Shown here: positions 26,397 to 37,505 of the stretch, piece after piece
Layout of the letters: every line of letters starts with the position of its first letter
Position numbering within the stretch: the stretch's first letter is position 1
Source of the DNA: Polyangium sp. 15x6
GTDB lineage: Bacteria > Myxococcota_A > Polyangia > Polyangiales > Polyangiaceae
Assembly: GCF_029960785.1 (NCBI RefSeq)
Contig: NZ_JASBQE010000036.1
Coordinates: 46,564 to 110,563, forward strand
Length of the DNA: 64,000 nt
Direction of reading: 5' to 3'
Position numbers and translations under genes: made by a program
The notes under the pieces: model-generated
Databases searched by the model: none
What the model saw: the letters and a program-made list of their open reading frames with translations, nothing else
Told to the model about the DNA's origin: nothing

Positions 26397-27206
26397 ATGG
26401 CCGACGACGCGAACCAAGATCGTGAAGCTGCATTCAATCGAGGCCTCGAGGCGTACCGCGCCGGTTGCCATTTCGATGCCTACGACATCTGGACGCAGGT
26501 CTACCAGGACGAGCAAAACGAGACGAATCGCCGGTTTTTGCAGGCGATCATTCAAGTGACGAACGCGATGCACAAGGTTCGTCACAACGCCGAGCTGCGC
26601 GGATCGGTGCACCTGCTCGAACGCGCGCTGCTCAAGCTCGACGCGCTGCCCGACGTCCACGGCGGCATCGATCTCGCCACGTTCCGCGATGCGACGCGCA
26701 TCTGTCTGGCCGAGATCAAGCGCCTCTTGTCCGTCGCGCAGAAGAACCTGGAAGACTCGTTCATTCCGCCGCTGAAGAGCGTGGGCTCGGGCCCCGTGCT
26801 GGAGCCGCGCGTTTCTCCGCCTTCGAAGGATCCGGAGACGCTCTTCCAGAACGGCCTCGACGCATACGCCGCAGAGCGGTTCTACGACGCGCACGAGATC
26901 TGGGAGGACTACCGGCGCACGCGGCCGGAATCGGATCCGTCGCGCGAGTTCGTCAAGGGGCTGATCCTCGTGGCGACGGCGATGCACAAACTGCATCGCG
27001 CCAAGAGCCCGAGCGGCGCAGCGCAACTCCTGGAGCTCGCCCTCGACAAACTGCGCGACGCGCCCGAAGGGACGTCGGGCCTCGACGTGAAGGCCGTCGT
27101 CGACGAGGTGTCGCGCGTGCACGCCGACATCGAGGCGCTCGAAGCGACGGGCGCCGAGGGGCCGATCGAGGCCCGCTACATCCCCGCGATCCGCCGCAGC
27201 GCGTGA
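26397..27206 (+). CDS. tandem DUF309 protein
   Basis: 269 residues from ATG 26397. Two DUF309 domains lie in one chain. Copy 1 (about 10-115): FNRGLEAYRAGCHFDAYDIW, then RFLQAIIQVTNAMHKVRH and LLERALLKLDAL. Copy 2 (about 150-255): FQNGLDAYAAERFYDAHEIW, then EFVKGLILVATAMHKLHR and LLELALDKLRDA. DUF309 proteins are small all-helical proteins normally with one such domain. The conserved HEIWE core is intact only in copy 2 (YDIWT in copy 1), so copy 1 may have lost function. No known activity. Convergent with uvrB. Confidence 0.85.
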   Translation: MADDANQDREAAFNRGLEAYRAGCHFDAYDIWTQVYQDEQNETNRRFLQAIIQVTNAMHKVRHNAELRGSVHLLERALLKLDALPDVHGGIDLATFRDATRICLAEIKRLLSVAQKNLEDSFIPPLKSVGSGPVLEPRVSPPSKDPETLFQNGLDAYAAERFYDAHEIWEDYRRTRPESDPSREFVKGLILVATAMHKLHRAKSPSGAAQLLELALDKLRDAPEGTSGLDVKAVVDEVSRVHADIEALEATGAEGPIEARYIPAIRRSA

Positions 27207-27237
27207 GGTCGAATCGAGCCCGCGAGGCCGCCGCCGC

Positions 27238-29391
<2,154 letters not shown>

Positions 29392-29521
29392 GAGGGCGGG
29401 CAACCTAGTCGCCAAGTGGAGCCTGCGCAACCCAGCGCGCCCATGCGTGCGTTCGGTGCACGCGAACCTTCTCCCTACGGTTTTCGCGTGCTACCCGAAG
29501 AACTTCGCCCGAGGTTTTCCC

Positions 29522-32434
29522 ATGGCAGAAGCCCCCGCAGTTCTCGATGGCCACCCGTACGCCGCTTTTCTCGACCGGGTGGAGAAGCCCGCGCGCTATA
29601 CGGGCGGCGAGGTTGGCTCGGTCGTCAAAGACTGGGGAAGCGTGGAGGCGACGGTCTGCCTCGCGTTCCCCGACGTCTACGACATCGGGATGAGTCACCT
29701 CGGATTCAAGATTCTCTACAAGCTCCTGAACGACGATCCACGCACGCTCGCCGAGCGCTGCTACGCGCCGTGGAAGGACGTCGAGGCAGAGCTTCGAGAA
29801 CGGAACATTCCGCTCGTTTCCTTGGAAAGCAAACGAAAGTTGCGGGACTTCGACGTGGTCGGCTTCTCGCTCCAGTTCGAGCTGACCTACACGAACATCC
29901 TGCTCATGCTCGACCTCGGCGGCGTGCCGCTGCGCTCGTCCGATCGCGGGGAAGACGATCCGCTGGTCATCGCCGGCGGGCCGGTGGCGACGCACCCGGA
30001 GCCGGTGAGCGCGTTCATCGACGCAGTGGTGATCGGCGACGGCGAGGAGAAGGCGACCGAGGTGGCGCTGACGTGGACGCGGCTGAAGAAGGCCGGCGTG
30101 CCGCGGCGCGAGCGGCTCGCAACGCTCGCGAAGCTCGGCGCGGTCTACGTGCCCTCGCTCTACCGAACGGAGGTCGATCCGGAGACGGGTTTCCAGCTCG
30201 TGAAGGCGCCGATCGAGAAGGGGTTGCCCTTGCCGATCGAGCGCGCGCTCGTCGACCTCGACAAGTACCCATTCCCCGCGGTGAGCCCGACGGGCGGGCC
30301 GGAGGCGATCTTCGATCGTGTGTCGATCGAGATCGCGCGCGGCTGCACGGAAGGGTGCCGCTTCTGCCAGGCGGGCATGATCTACAGGCCCGTGCGCGAG
30401 CGTGACCCCGAGCAGGTGGTGAACACGGTGCTCGAAGCGGTGCGCGCGTCGGGCAACGACGAGGTGTCGCTGACGGCGCTCAGCACGGCGGACGTCTCGT
30501 GCATCTCGCCGCTCATCAAGAAGGTCGCGGACAAACTCGCGAAGGAGCGCGTGAGCATGAGCGTCTCGTCGCTGCGCGCCTACGGCCTCGAGCCCGATCT
30601 GCTCGACGAGCTCAAGCGCGTGCGCGCGACGGGCCTGACGTTCGCGCCGGAGGCGGGCACGCAGCGGATGCGCGACGTGGTGAACAAGAACGTCACCGAG
30701 GAGCAGCTGCTCGAGACGGCCGAGCGCATCTTCTCGCGCGGCTGGGACCGGATGAAGCTCTACTCGATGATCGGCCTGCCGACCGAGGAGGACGCGGACG
30801 TCGCCGGCATCGTGGAGATGGGCGCGCGCACGGCCGGCGTGGGTCGCAAGATCGGCAAGAAGAACGTGGAGGTGACGGTGAGCGTGTCGACGCACGTGCC
30901 GAAGCCCCACACGCCGTTCCAGTGGGCTGCGATGAACACGCTCGGCGAGGTCGCGCGCAAGCAGGACCTCCTGCGGCAGACGGTGCGGAACTACCGCAAC
31001 GTGAAGCTCAAGACGCACGGCGCCGAGGCGAGCGTGCTCGAAGGAATTTTTGCGCGCGGAGACCGAAGTCTGTGCGACGTGCTGGAGCGTGCGTACCGGA
31101 ACGGCGCGCGCTTCGACTCGTGGGACGATCGGCTGCGGCTCGACGTGTGGGAGGAGGCGTTCGCGCACTTCGGGACGGATCGATCGCGCTTCCTGAACAC
31201 GATCCCCGTGACCGCGCGCCTGCCCTGGGACCACATCGACGTCGGCCTCGAAGAAGGATTTTTGGCGCGCGAATACAGGAAGGCGCTGCAGAATCGGTTG
31301 AGCCCGCCGTGCGGGAAGGTCGCGGGGACGTTCGTGCACCACACGAACGTGGAGGACGCGGTCGCCGATCAACGCAGGCTCGTCTGTTACGACTGCGGCG
31401 TCGCCTGCGACATGACGCAGATGCGGAGCGAGCGAGTCGACTTCCTCCGCAGGCTCGGCGCGAACAAGCGGCTGCCGCTGATCACGGATGCGCCGATGGC
31501 GGCGCCGGCCGTCGAGGCGCCCGTGGACGGCGAGGCCGACGAGGCGATCGAGCAAGCGCCCGCGCCGGTGAAGAAGGCGCCGCCGATGAAGGGGCGCGGC
31601 GGCTTCTTGTATCGCATCCGGTTCGAGAAGACGGGCGCGATGGCGCTGCTCGGGCACCTCGACGTGGTGCGCGAGCTGCCGCGCGTGTTCCGGCGCGTCG
31701 GCGAGCGGATGGTCTACACGAAGGGCTTCCATCCGAAGCCCGACATGGTCTTCTCGCCGGCGCTCTCGCTCGGCGTGGCGAGCCTCGACGAGTACGCGGA
31801 CGTGCGGCTCGAACGCGCGCTCGAACCCGCGGAGGTCGCGTCGCTCGTCGAGCGGATGAACACGGCGAGCCCCTCGGGACTTCGATTCCGCGGAGCCGCG
31901 CTGCTCGGGCCCGAGGACGCGGCGATCTCGCGCGTGATCCGCGGCGCGCGGTACGTGCTCGCGTTCGCGCGCTCGGCGCTCGTGGTGCCGCCGGGGCAAA
32001 CCGCCGAGGAGATGCTCGCTTCCGCGTGCCGCGCGGCGATGGCCGCGCCGTCGCTGCCTATCCGGCGTGAGATCGAGGGGATCGGCAAGGTGGTCGACGT
32101 GCGCAAGTACCTGCTCTCGGCCGAGGTGGGCGGCGCGGAGGCGCGCGCGGCGCTCGAGCGTGCAGGGCTCCTGGGCGACCTCGTGACGCTCGACGTCTTC
32201 GTGGAGATCACGGGCTCGGGCGCGGCGAAGTCGTCGGAGATCGCTGCCGTGATCTCGGGCGAAGGCGGCGTCGCTCCGGCGCATCGCGCGATCCGGCTGG
32301 AGCTCTTCGGCGGCTCCGCGAACGCGCGCTTCTCGCCGCTCGATCTCGCCGCGGTGAAGAGCGCGCTCGGGCGGGAACGTGCGGCCGCCTCTGCCGCTCC
32401 CGCGCCCGTGCTCGCGTCGGCCGACGCCGAGTGA
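29522..32434 (+). CDS. radical SAM protein fused to DUF2344 (TIGR03960 + TIGR03936 type)
   Basis: 970 residues from ATG 29522. The frame upstream shadows uvrB and its promoter. Residues 1-240 form a cobalamin-binding-like region (FPDVYDIGMSHLGFKILYKL; VVGFSLQFELTYTN). The radical SAM cluster is CTEGCRFCQ near 274-282 (CxxxCxxC). After the barrel come LRQTVRNYRNVKLKTHGAEA and a Cys-rich CYDCGVACDM segment near 625. From about 690 the DUF2344 domain begins (YRIRFEKTGAMALLGHLDVV, then GFHPKPDMVFSPALSLGV). The two parts are separate adjacent genes in many bacteria and fused here. The family is often linked to RNase G and ribosomal genes, but the product is unknown. Confidence 0.92.
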   Translation: MAEAPAVLDGHPYAAFLDRVEKPARYTGGEVGSVVKDWGSVEATVCLAFPDVYDIGMSHLGFKILYKLLNDDPRTLAERCYAPWKDVEAELRERNIPLVSLESKRKLRDFDVVGFSLQFELTYTNILLMLDLGGVPLRSSDRGEDDPLVIAGGPVATHPEPVSAFIDAVVIGDGEEKATEVALTWTRLKKAGVPRRERLATLAKLGAVYVPSLYRTEVDPETGFQLVKAPIEKGLPLPIERALVDLDKYPFPAVSPTGGPEAIFDRVSIEIARGCTEGCRFCQAGMIYRPVRERDPEQVVNTVLEAVRASGNDEVSLTALSTADVSCISPLIKKVADKLAKERVSMSVSSLRAYGLEPDLLDELKRVRATGLTFAPEAGTQRMRDVVNKNVTEEQLLETAERIFSRGWDRMKLYSMIGLPTEEDADVAGIVEMGARTAGVGRKIGKKNVEVTVSVSTHVPKPHTPFQWAAMNTLGEVARKQDLLRQTVRNYRNVKLKTHGAEASVLEGIFARGDRSLCDVLERAYRNGARFDSWDDRLRLDVWEEAFAHFGTDRSRFLNTIPVTARLPWDHIDVGLEEGFLAREYRKALQNRLSPPCGKVAGTFVHHTNVEDAVADQRRLVCYDCGVACDMTQMRSERVDFLRRLGANKRLPLITDAPMAAPAVEAPVDGEADEAIEQAPAPVKKAPPMKGRGGFLYRIRFEKTGAMALLGHLDVVRELPRVFRRVGERMVYTKGFHPKPDMVFSPALSLGVASLDEYADVRLERALEPAEVASLVERMNTASPSGLRFRGAALLGPEDAAISRVIRGARYVLAFARSALVVPPGQTAEEMLASACRAAMAAPSLPIRREIEGIGKVVDVRKYLLSAEVGGAEARAALERAGLLGDLVTLDVFVEITGSGAAKSSEIAAVISGEGGVAPAHRAIRLELFGGSANARFSPLDLAAVKSALGRERAAASAAPAPVLASADAE

Positions 32435-32471
32435 CAGCGCGGTCGCTTTTGGATAGGAACGCCGAGCGTTC

Positions 32472-33266
32472 GTGCTCGTCCTCCCGCTCCTCTGCGCGGT
32501 CGCCCTCGCCGCCGGCCTGATCGATGCGATCGCCGGCGGCGGCGGTCTGCTCACGGTGCCCGCGTTGCTCGTGGCGATCGCCGATCCGCGCCTCGCGCTC
32601 GGCACGAACAAGGGGCAGGCCGTCTTCGGCTCGGGCGCGTCGCTGCTCTCGTTCGTGCGCGCGGGCCGCGTCGACAAGAAGCGCTTCTGGCCGACCTTCC
32701 TCGCTGCCGGCCTCGGCTCCGCGGCGGGCGCGCGCGCGCTGCTCGCGGCGCGCCCCGAGGTGCTGCGCCCGATCGTGCTCGTGCTCCTGATCGGCGTCGC
32801 GATCTTCTTCGCATCACGCGGAAGGCGACGGCCGAAGGAGCCACCGAAGCCCGATGCCCCGCCGCCCGCGCCGAAGCCGTGGGCGATCGCCGAGCGTCGT
32901 CCGCTCGCGACGGCCGTGGTCATCGCGCTCGTGATCGGCGCGTACGACGGCTTCTTCGGGCCGGGCACGGGGACGTTCTTGATCCTGCTCTACACCACGG
33001 TGTTCGGCGACGACCTCACGCGCGCGACGGCCAACGCGAAGGTCGCGAACTTCGCCTCGAACCTCGCCGCGATGGTGAGCTTCGCGCTCGCCGGACGGAT
33101 CGACTTCCACCTCGCGTTGCCGATGGCCGTGGCGCAAGCGGTGGGCGGCGTCCTCGGCGCGCGCGCGGCCGTGAAGGGCGGCGAGCAGCTCATTCGATCG
33201 GTCGTCCTGCTCGTCTCGCTCGCGCTCGCGGCGCGGCTCGCCTACCAGATCCTCGCAGGCGCCTGA
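32472..33266 (+). CDS. TSUP-family (TauE/SafE) anion transporter
   Basis: 264 residues, GTG start. Seven to eight hydrophobic helices. The characteristic first repeat is LIDAIAGGGGLLTVPALLVA and GTNKGQAVFGSGASLLSF. The second repeat is VIGAYDGFFGPGTGTFLILL with ANAKVANFASNLAAMVSF. A charged Pro-rich cytoplasmic loop (RRRPKEPPKPDAPPPAPKP) separates the halves. The family exports sulfite, sulfoacetate or related organosulfur anions. The GAYDGFFGPGTG motif is typical. Substrate unassigned. It lies 37 bp after the radical SAM gene and may share its transcript. Confidence 0.9.
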   Translation: MLVLPLLCAVALAAGLIDAIAGGGGLLTVPALLVAIADPRLALGTNKGQAVFGSGASLLSFVRAGRVDKKRFWPTFLAAGLGSAAGARALLAARPEVLRPIVLVLLIGVAIFFASRGRRRPKEPPKPDAPPPAPKPWAIAERRPLATAVVIALVIGAYDGFFGPGTGTFLILLYTTVFGDDLTRATANAKVANFASNLAAMVSFALAGRIDFHLALPMAVAQAVGGVLGARAAVKGGEQLIRSVVLLVSLALAARLAYQILAGA

Positions 33267-33564
33267 ATTTCTCCGCTCGGGGCGTTCGCGCGGCGGGGGA
33301 GCCCTGCGCACGGCAGGACCCACCGATGCGACAGCGTTGTCAGAGCAGGCGCCTTCGCACGCCCTCGGAGGACGCTGGAATCCCGGCCGGGCGGGCGCGG
33401 CCCGGCTCTTGCTCGATGTCCTCGTCGCAGCGCGCGAGCGCTCTTTCCTTTGCTTCGCTTGGATCGGTTCCCCGGCGTCGGCGTGCGATGGCAGCGAGTC
33501 GACGAGGACCACGCCGTCGCCGGGGGACCTTGCTTCACGCGCCTTCGCGCTAGACTCGCGCGCC

Positions 33565-34266
33565 GTGACGACGTCATCCGATCCGGACGATCGAGACGCG
33601 CGCGCGGCGGCGCTCGCGATCGCTGGCGCCCTCGGCGCAGGCGTGGCGCACGAGCTCCGGAACACGCTCGCCGCGATCGAATCGGCGCTCTACCTCGCCA
33701 AGCGCCACGCAGAGGATCGCACGCGCCTCGGGGAGCACCTCGCCCGCGCGGAGAACGAGGTGCGCAAGGGGCAAGAGGTGATCGACCGCGTGCTCGGTCT
33801 CGCGCGCGGCGAACCGCTCGACGTGGAGACTGCGTCCGTCGCGGAGATCGTGGCGTCCGCGGAGCGAGAGCTCTTCGACCTGAACGCGACGCTCGAGGTG
33901 CGCGTGACGCCGCCGGATCTCGAGGTCGCGTGTGATCGGATCCTGATCGAGCGGGTGATCGTGAACCTGCTCCTGAACGCGCGTGACGCGTTCGAAGGCC
34001 GCGCGTCGGGGAGGATCGTCGTGCGAGCATGCGCGGCCGACGAGGCCGTCGTGCTGGAGGTCGAGGACGACGGGCCGGGCGTCGATCCGGCGCTCGCGCC
34101 TTGCATCTTCGAACCCGCCGTGACCAGCAAGCCGACGGGCACGGGGCTCGGCCTTGCCTTGTGCCGCACCATCGCGCGTGCGCACGGCGGCACGATCGAG
34201 GCGCTCGCCGCGCCCTCGGGAGGCGCGCTCTTCCGGCTCACGTTGCCCGCGAAGGCGGACTCCTAG
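33565..34266 (+). CDS. soluble sensor histidine kinase (HisKA/HATPase)
   Basis: 233 residues if the GTG at 33565 is the start. The open frame goes back to 33337, but the added residues have no domain. H-box GVAHELRNTLAAIE puts the phosphoacceptor His at 29. ATPase boxes follow: N box NLLLNARDAF, G1 VEDDGPGVDP, F-like CIFEPAVTSKPTGTG and G2 GTGLGLALCRTIARAHGG. No sensor domain and no membrane segment, so an input protein must exist elsewhere. No response regulator is adjacent. It is convergent with a VWA-domain gene, with which it shares bases at the CTAG where both stops overlap. Confidence 0.88.
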   Translation: MTTSSDPDDRDARAAALAIAGALGAGVAHELRNTLAAIESALYLAKRHAEDRTRLGEHLARAENEVRKGQEVIDRVLGLARGEPLDVETASVAEIVASAERELFDLNATLEVRVTPPDLEVACDRILIERVIVNLLLNARDAFEGRASGRIVVRACAADEAVVLEVEDDGPGVDPALAPCIFEPAVTSKPTGTGLGLALCRTIARAHGGTIEALAAPSGGALFRLTLPAKADS

Positions 34267-35441
34267 CGCCGCGTTTTCCCGCCGCGGACGAGCTGCGCCA
34301 CGGCCTCGCCGAGCCCTTCGAGCGTGAGCTGGTACATCGGGAACACGTCCCTGACGATCTGCACCGTGCCGTGCGACCAGCCGCTCGGCGGATCCGGGTT
34401 CAGCCAGACGGACCGTTCGAAGTGCTCGCGCAGCATCGCGAGCCACGCGACGCCCGGCGTGCCCGCGTCGTCGCCCCAGCCCGCCGCGCCGAGCAGCTCG
34501 TAGGGCGCCATCGACGCGTCGCCGACCATCACCAGCTTGTAGTGCTTGCCGCACTCGTGGATGAGGTCCCGCACGTTCACGGGGTCCTGAAACCCCTCGG
34601 TCTTGTAGACCTTCCCGTAGACGCAGTTGTGGAAGTAATACGTGCGTAGCTCCTTCCAGTGCGTCGCGCGTTTGGCCGCGCTGAAGAGCTGCGACACGGC
34701 GTGCGCGTACGGATCCATCGAGCCGCCGACGTCCATCAGCAGGAGGACGCGCGTGTTCGGCCGGCGCGGCGGCCGCGTCACGACCTCGAGCTCGCCCGCG
34801 TTCCGCGCCGTCGCGTCGATCGTCCCCTCGACGTCGAGCTCCTCGTGGGCGCCCTCGCGCTCGAAGCCGCGGAGCTTGCGCAACGCGACCTCGATCGTGC
34901 GCACGTCGAGCGTGATGTCGCTGCGGTACGAGCGGTACTTGCGCGCGTCCGCCGTATGGATCGCGCTTTTCCCCCCCGAGCCCCCGCCCACGCTGATCCC
35001 CGACGGATGGAAGCCCGCGCGACCGAACGGCGAGGTCCCGCCCGTCCCGATCCACCTGTTCCCCCCGTCGTGGCGCTCCTTCTGCTCGCGCAGCCGCTCC
35101 TCGAATTGACGCAGCACTTCTTCGAGGTCGAGCGCCTCGATCATCGCCTTCTCTTCCTCGCTGAGCTGTCGGAGCTGCTTCGGATCCTGGAGCCACGCCT
35201 GGAGCTCCTCGGCGATCTTCTTCGCCTCCACGTGCACGCCGCGAAAGTGCTTGGCGAAGGCGAGGTCGAAGTCGTCGAGGTGGGCCTCGGAGTGCACGCA
35301 CAGGGCCCGCGCCACGTGGTAAAAACCTTCCAGCGACGAGTCGTGCAGACCAGCGGCGAGGGCGCGGCCGAGCGCCACGGCCTCTTGCGTGCCGACCGGC
35401 ACCTGCCTGCCCCTGAGCTCGTACAGGAAATCGAGGAACAT
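34263..35441 (-). CDS. CoxE-like protein with von Willebrand factor A domain
   Basis: 392 residues. N-terminal region (1-110) is the helical CoxE-type segment starting MFLDFLYELRGRQVPVGTQE. A Gly-rich linker (about 128-160) follows. The VWA part carries a MIDAS-like DVGGSMDPYAHAVSQ near 238 and the strands TYYFHNCVYGKVYK and LVMVGDASMAPYEL. The canonical DxSxS has DVGGS, so one MIDAS Ser is Gly and metal binding may be altered. CoxE/VWA proteins normally partner a MoxR AAA+ ATPase in metal-cofactor maturation. None is adjacent here. Confidence 0.88.
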   Translation of the reverse strand: MFLDFLYELRGRQVPVGTQEAVALGRALAAGLHDSSLEGFYHVARALCVHSEAHLDDFDLAFAKHFRGVHVEAKKIAEELQAWLQDPKQLRQLSEEEKAMIEALDLEEVLRQFEERLREQKERHDGGNRWIGTGGTSPFGRAGFHPSGISVGGGSGGKSAIHTADARKYRSYRSDITLDVRTIEVALRKLRGFEREGAHEELDVEGTIDATARNAGELEVVTRPPRRPNTRVLLLMDVGGSMDPYAHAVSQLFSAAKRATHWKELRTYYFHNCVYGKVYKTEGFQDPVNVRDLIHECGKHYKLVMVGDASMAPYELLGAAGWGDDAGTPGVAWLAMLREHFERSVWLNPDPPSGWSHGTVQIVRDVFPMYQLTLEGLGEAVAQLVRGGKTRR

Positions 35442-35555
35442 CCTGGGCAGAGCTTAGCCTCTTCCGCGTCCTCCGCCCCCCGTTCCGGACGCCGCTCTCG
35501 CCTGGCATGCGCTCGCGGCTCCCCTCCGCGCGTGCACTTGTGTATGGTTCTCAGA

Positions 35556-35981
35556 ATGGCGAACAAGGAGGAACTGGTCCAGACGGTCAAGGTCATCGTG
35601 AAGCACTGGCGGGACGGCCAGCTCGACGAGGCATACGCGGGCTACCGCGACCTCTTCTCGAGGCCTGACTTCGCGGAGCATCGGCCGGAGGATCAGAGGA
35701 GCGCGTTCAAGCTCATGATCATGGCGAAGGGCGCGCCGAACCCCGAGCGGCCCACGGACGCGATGGTCGAGGCGCATCGAGCCGCTGTGGAACCCCTCAC
35801 GAACCTCGTGACGACGCACGGCGATCCGGCAGATCACGAGATGCTCGGCATGTGTCACGTCGTGCTCGGCAACATCGAGAGCGCGAGCGCGGTCTTCCGG
35901 GCCGGGCTCAATATCGAGCGTCAAAGAAATCCGCAGTCGGATCTCTGCGGTTCGCTGATGAAGCGGATCAGCCTGATCTAG
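35556..35981 (+). CDS. small helical protein, first gene of the ParA/roadblock operon
   Basis: 141 residues from ATG 35556 (an upstream ATG at 35544 is possible). All-helical with TPR-like pairs (VKVIVKHWRDGQLDEAYAGY, then ADHEMLGMCHVVLGNIESAS and VFRAGLNIERQRNP). No signal or membrane segment. No family recognised. It precedes the ParA gene by 59 bp on the same strand and is divergent from the VWA gene, so it may be the leading gene of the operon. A TPR-like adaptor is a reasonable guess. Confidence 0.65.
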   Translation: MANKEELVQTVKVIVKHWRDGQLDEAYAGYRDLFSRPDFAEHRPEDQRSAFKLMIMAKGAPNPERPTDAMVEAHRAAVEPLTNLVTTHGDPADHEMLGMCHVVLGNIESASAVFRAGLNIERQRNPQSDLCGSLMKRISLI

Positions 35982-36040
35982 TTCGTCGCCGCGCAGGGCC
36001 ACCTTTTCGCGTGGGGTCCTGCTACGATGGCGCGAGAAGC

Positions 36041-36859
36041 ATGCACGTCATCTGCGTGGCCAGCCAAAAGGGAGGCGTCGGTAAGACCACGATCTCTCTC
36101 AATCTGGGTCTCGCCCTCGCCCGGGCCGGCAACCGCACGCTGCTCATGGAGCTCGACGCGCAAGGCAGCCTCTGCCTGTCGCTCGGGCTCCCCGACCGCG
36201 CGCGGCCAGGCATCGCGGAGGTGCTCACGGGCGCCGAGCACATCGGCAACGTCCTGCTCCGGACGCGTGATCCGCAGCTCCACGTCCTCAGCGTGGGTCG
36301 TGTCGATCCCACGACCGTCGCAGGTTTCGAAGAGGCCCTCACGCGCACCGGCATGCTCACCGGCATGCTCAGCAAGCTCGAGAGCGAGTTCGACATCGTG
36401 CTCCTCGACTGCCCCGCGGGCCTCGGCAAGGTGACGAGCCGCGCGCTCGAGGCCGCGACGCACGTGCTCTCCCCGCTCCAGGCCGAGCCGCTCGCGCTCC
36501 GCTCGGTCGGCCAGCTCCTCGCGCTCGTCGACCGCATCCGCGCCGAGAAGAACCCACGCCTCACCCTGATCGGCATCGTGCTGTCGATGTTCGATCGGCA
36601 AACGCCGGCCTCGCTCGAGGTCGCCGAGACGCTGTGGACGCGTTTCCCGGGCGGCATCATCCTCGACAGCGTGATCCCCCGCGACGAGGTGTTCCTCGAA
36701 GCATCGCTGCGCGGCTCGCCGCTCTTGCTCATGCAAAAGCGACCGCCGCCCCTCGCGCGCGTCTTCGATCAGCTCGCGAACGACGTGCTCGATCGCCTCG
36801 ACGCCCAGGGCGGCGCCGCCACGGAGGAGGACGATGGCCCGATCCCGCTCCTCGTTTGA
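36041..36859 (+). CDS. ParA/MinD-type ATPase
   Basis: 272 residues from ATG 36041. Deviant Walker A QKGGVGKTTISLNL near 10-23 (both Lys residues present), the ELDAQGSLCLSLG switch region near 38, and Walker B-like FDIVLLDCPAGLGKVTS near 117. This is the class of dimerising ATPases that position plasmids, chromosomes, chemoreceptors or motility complexes on DNA or membrane. No ParB or parS-like sequence is adjacent, so a chromosome-partition role is unlikely. The 3' end overlaps the next gene by 26 bp. Its neighbours are roadblock-like and V4R-like proteins, pointing to polarity or cargo positioning. Confidence 0.92.
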   Translation: MHVICVASQKGGVGKTTISLNLGLALARAGNRTLLMELDAQGSLCLSLGLPDRARPGIAEVLTGAEHIGNVLLRTRDPQLHVLSVGRVDPTTVAGFEEALTRTGMLTGMLSKLESEFDIVLLDCPAGLGKVTSRALEAATHVLSPLQAEPLALRSVGQLLALVDRIRAEKNPRLTLIGIVLSMFDRQTPASLEVAETLWTRFPGGIILDSVIPRDEVFLEASLRGSPLLLMQKRPPPLARVFDQLANDVLDRLDAQGGAATEEDDGPIPLLV

Positions 36860-37505
36860 CCTCACGAACGCGATCGCGGCCGCGACCTCGCTCTCGGGGG
36901 AAGAGAAGGGCAAGAAGAAGGCGCCGGCCGTCGAGCCGCTGCCGCCCGACCTCGTCTCCTTCGATCCCGGAGCGACCGCGCCGGCGACCGAGGCCTCGCC
37001 GCCGCCCCTCCCAGAGGCGTCGCCGCGCGGCGGGCACGGCTCGGCCTCCGCCGCACACGACGCGGAAGCGAACTCGGGCGATTCGCCGCGGAACCTGCCG
37101 AAGCTGCCGGACCTCTCGGGCATCACGAGCCCCGTGCAGCGCTGCGAGAAGATCGTGCAGTGGATCGGCGAAGTCACGGGCGCGATCGACGTGTTCCTCG
37201 CCGACGCCGCAGGTTTGCCGCTCGCGGGCGCCGTGAGTGACACCGAGGCGAAGCTCGCGGGCTCGGGCCTCGTCGCCTCGTCGATCGCCTCGCTCGCGTC
37301 CGCCGTGCCTGGCAACCTCGGCGCGACGTTCGAGATGCACATCGGCGAGGGGCCGTGCTTCCAGCTCGTCGGCTTCCAGGTCGGCGCGATGCTCTTCTTC
37401 GTCGGCCTGAACCGCACGCGCCCGCTCACGCCCACGCAGGCGCATGGCATTCGTCTGGCTTGCCGGCACGCCCTCGGCGACACGCTGCGCACCGGAGGAC
37501 CATGA
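36834..37505 (+). CDS. roadblock/LC7-like protein A
   Basis: 223 residues, overlapping the end of the ParA gene by 26 bp. A disordered, Pro/Ser/Glu-rich N-terminal arm (about 1-95) is followed by a roadblock-like domain (about 100-220): GAIDVFLADAAGLPLAGAVS, IASLASAVPGNLGATFE, HIGEGPCFQLVGFQVGAMLF and a final helix. Roadblock proteins dimerise and often regulate small GTPases (MglB) or serve as dynein light-chain relatives. No GTPase gene is nearby, so its partner could be the ParA ATPase. Assignment is by pattern, moderate strength. Confidence 0.75.
   Translation: MARSRSSFDLTNAIAAATSLSGEEKGKKKAPAVEPLPPDLVSFDPGATAPATEASPPPLPEASPRGGHGSASAAHDAEANSGDSPRNLPKLPDLSGITSPVQRCEKIVQWIGEVTGAIDVFLADAAGLPLAGAVSDTEAKLAGSGLVASSIASLASAVPGNLGATFEMHIGEGPCFQLVGFQVGAMLFFVGLNRTRPLTPTQAHGIRLACRHALGDTLRTGGP

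Noticed and set aside
36041..36859. Chromosome or plasmid partition ParA
   Set aside because: There is no ParB-like gene or parS-type palindrome nearby, and the neighbours are roadblock and V4R-like genes.
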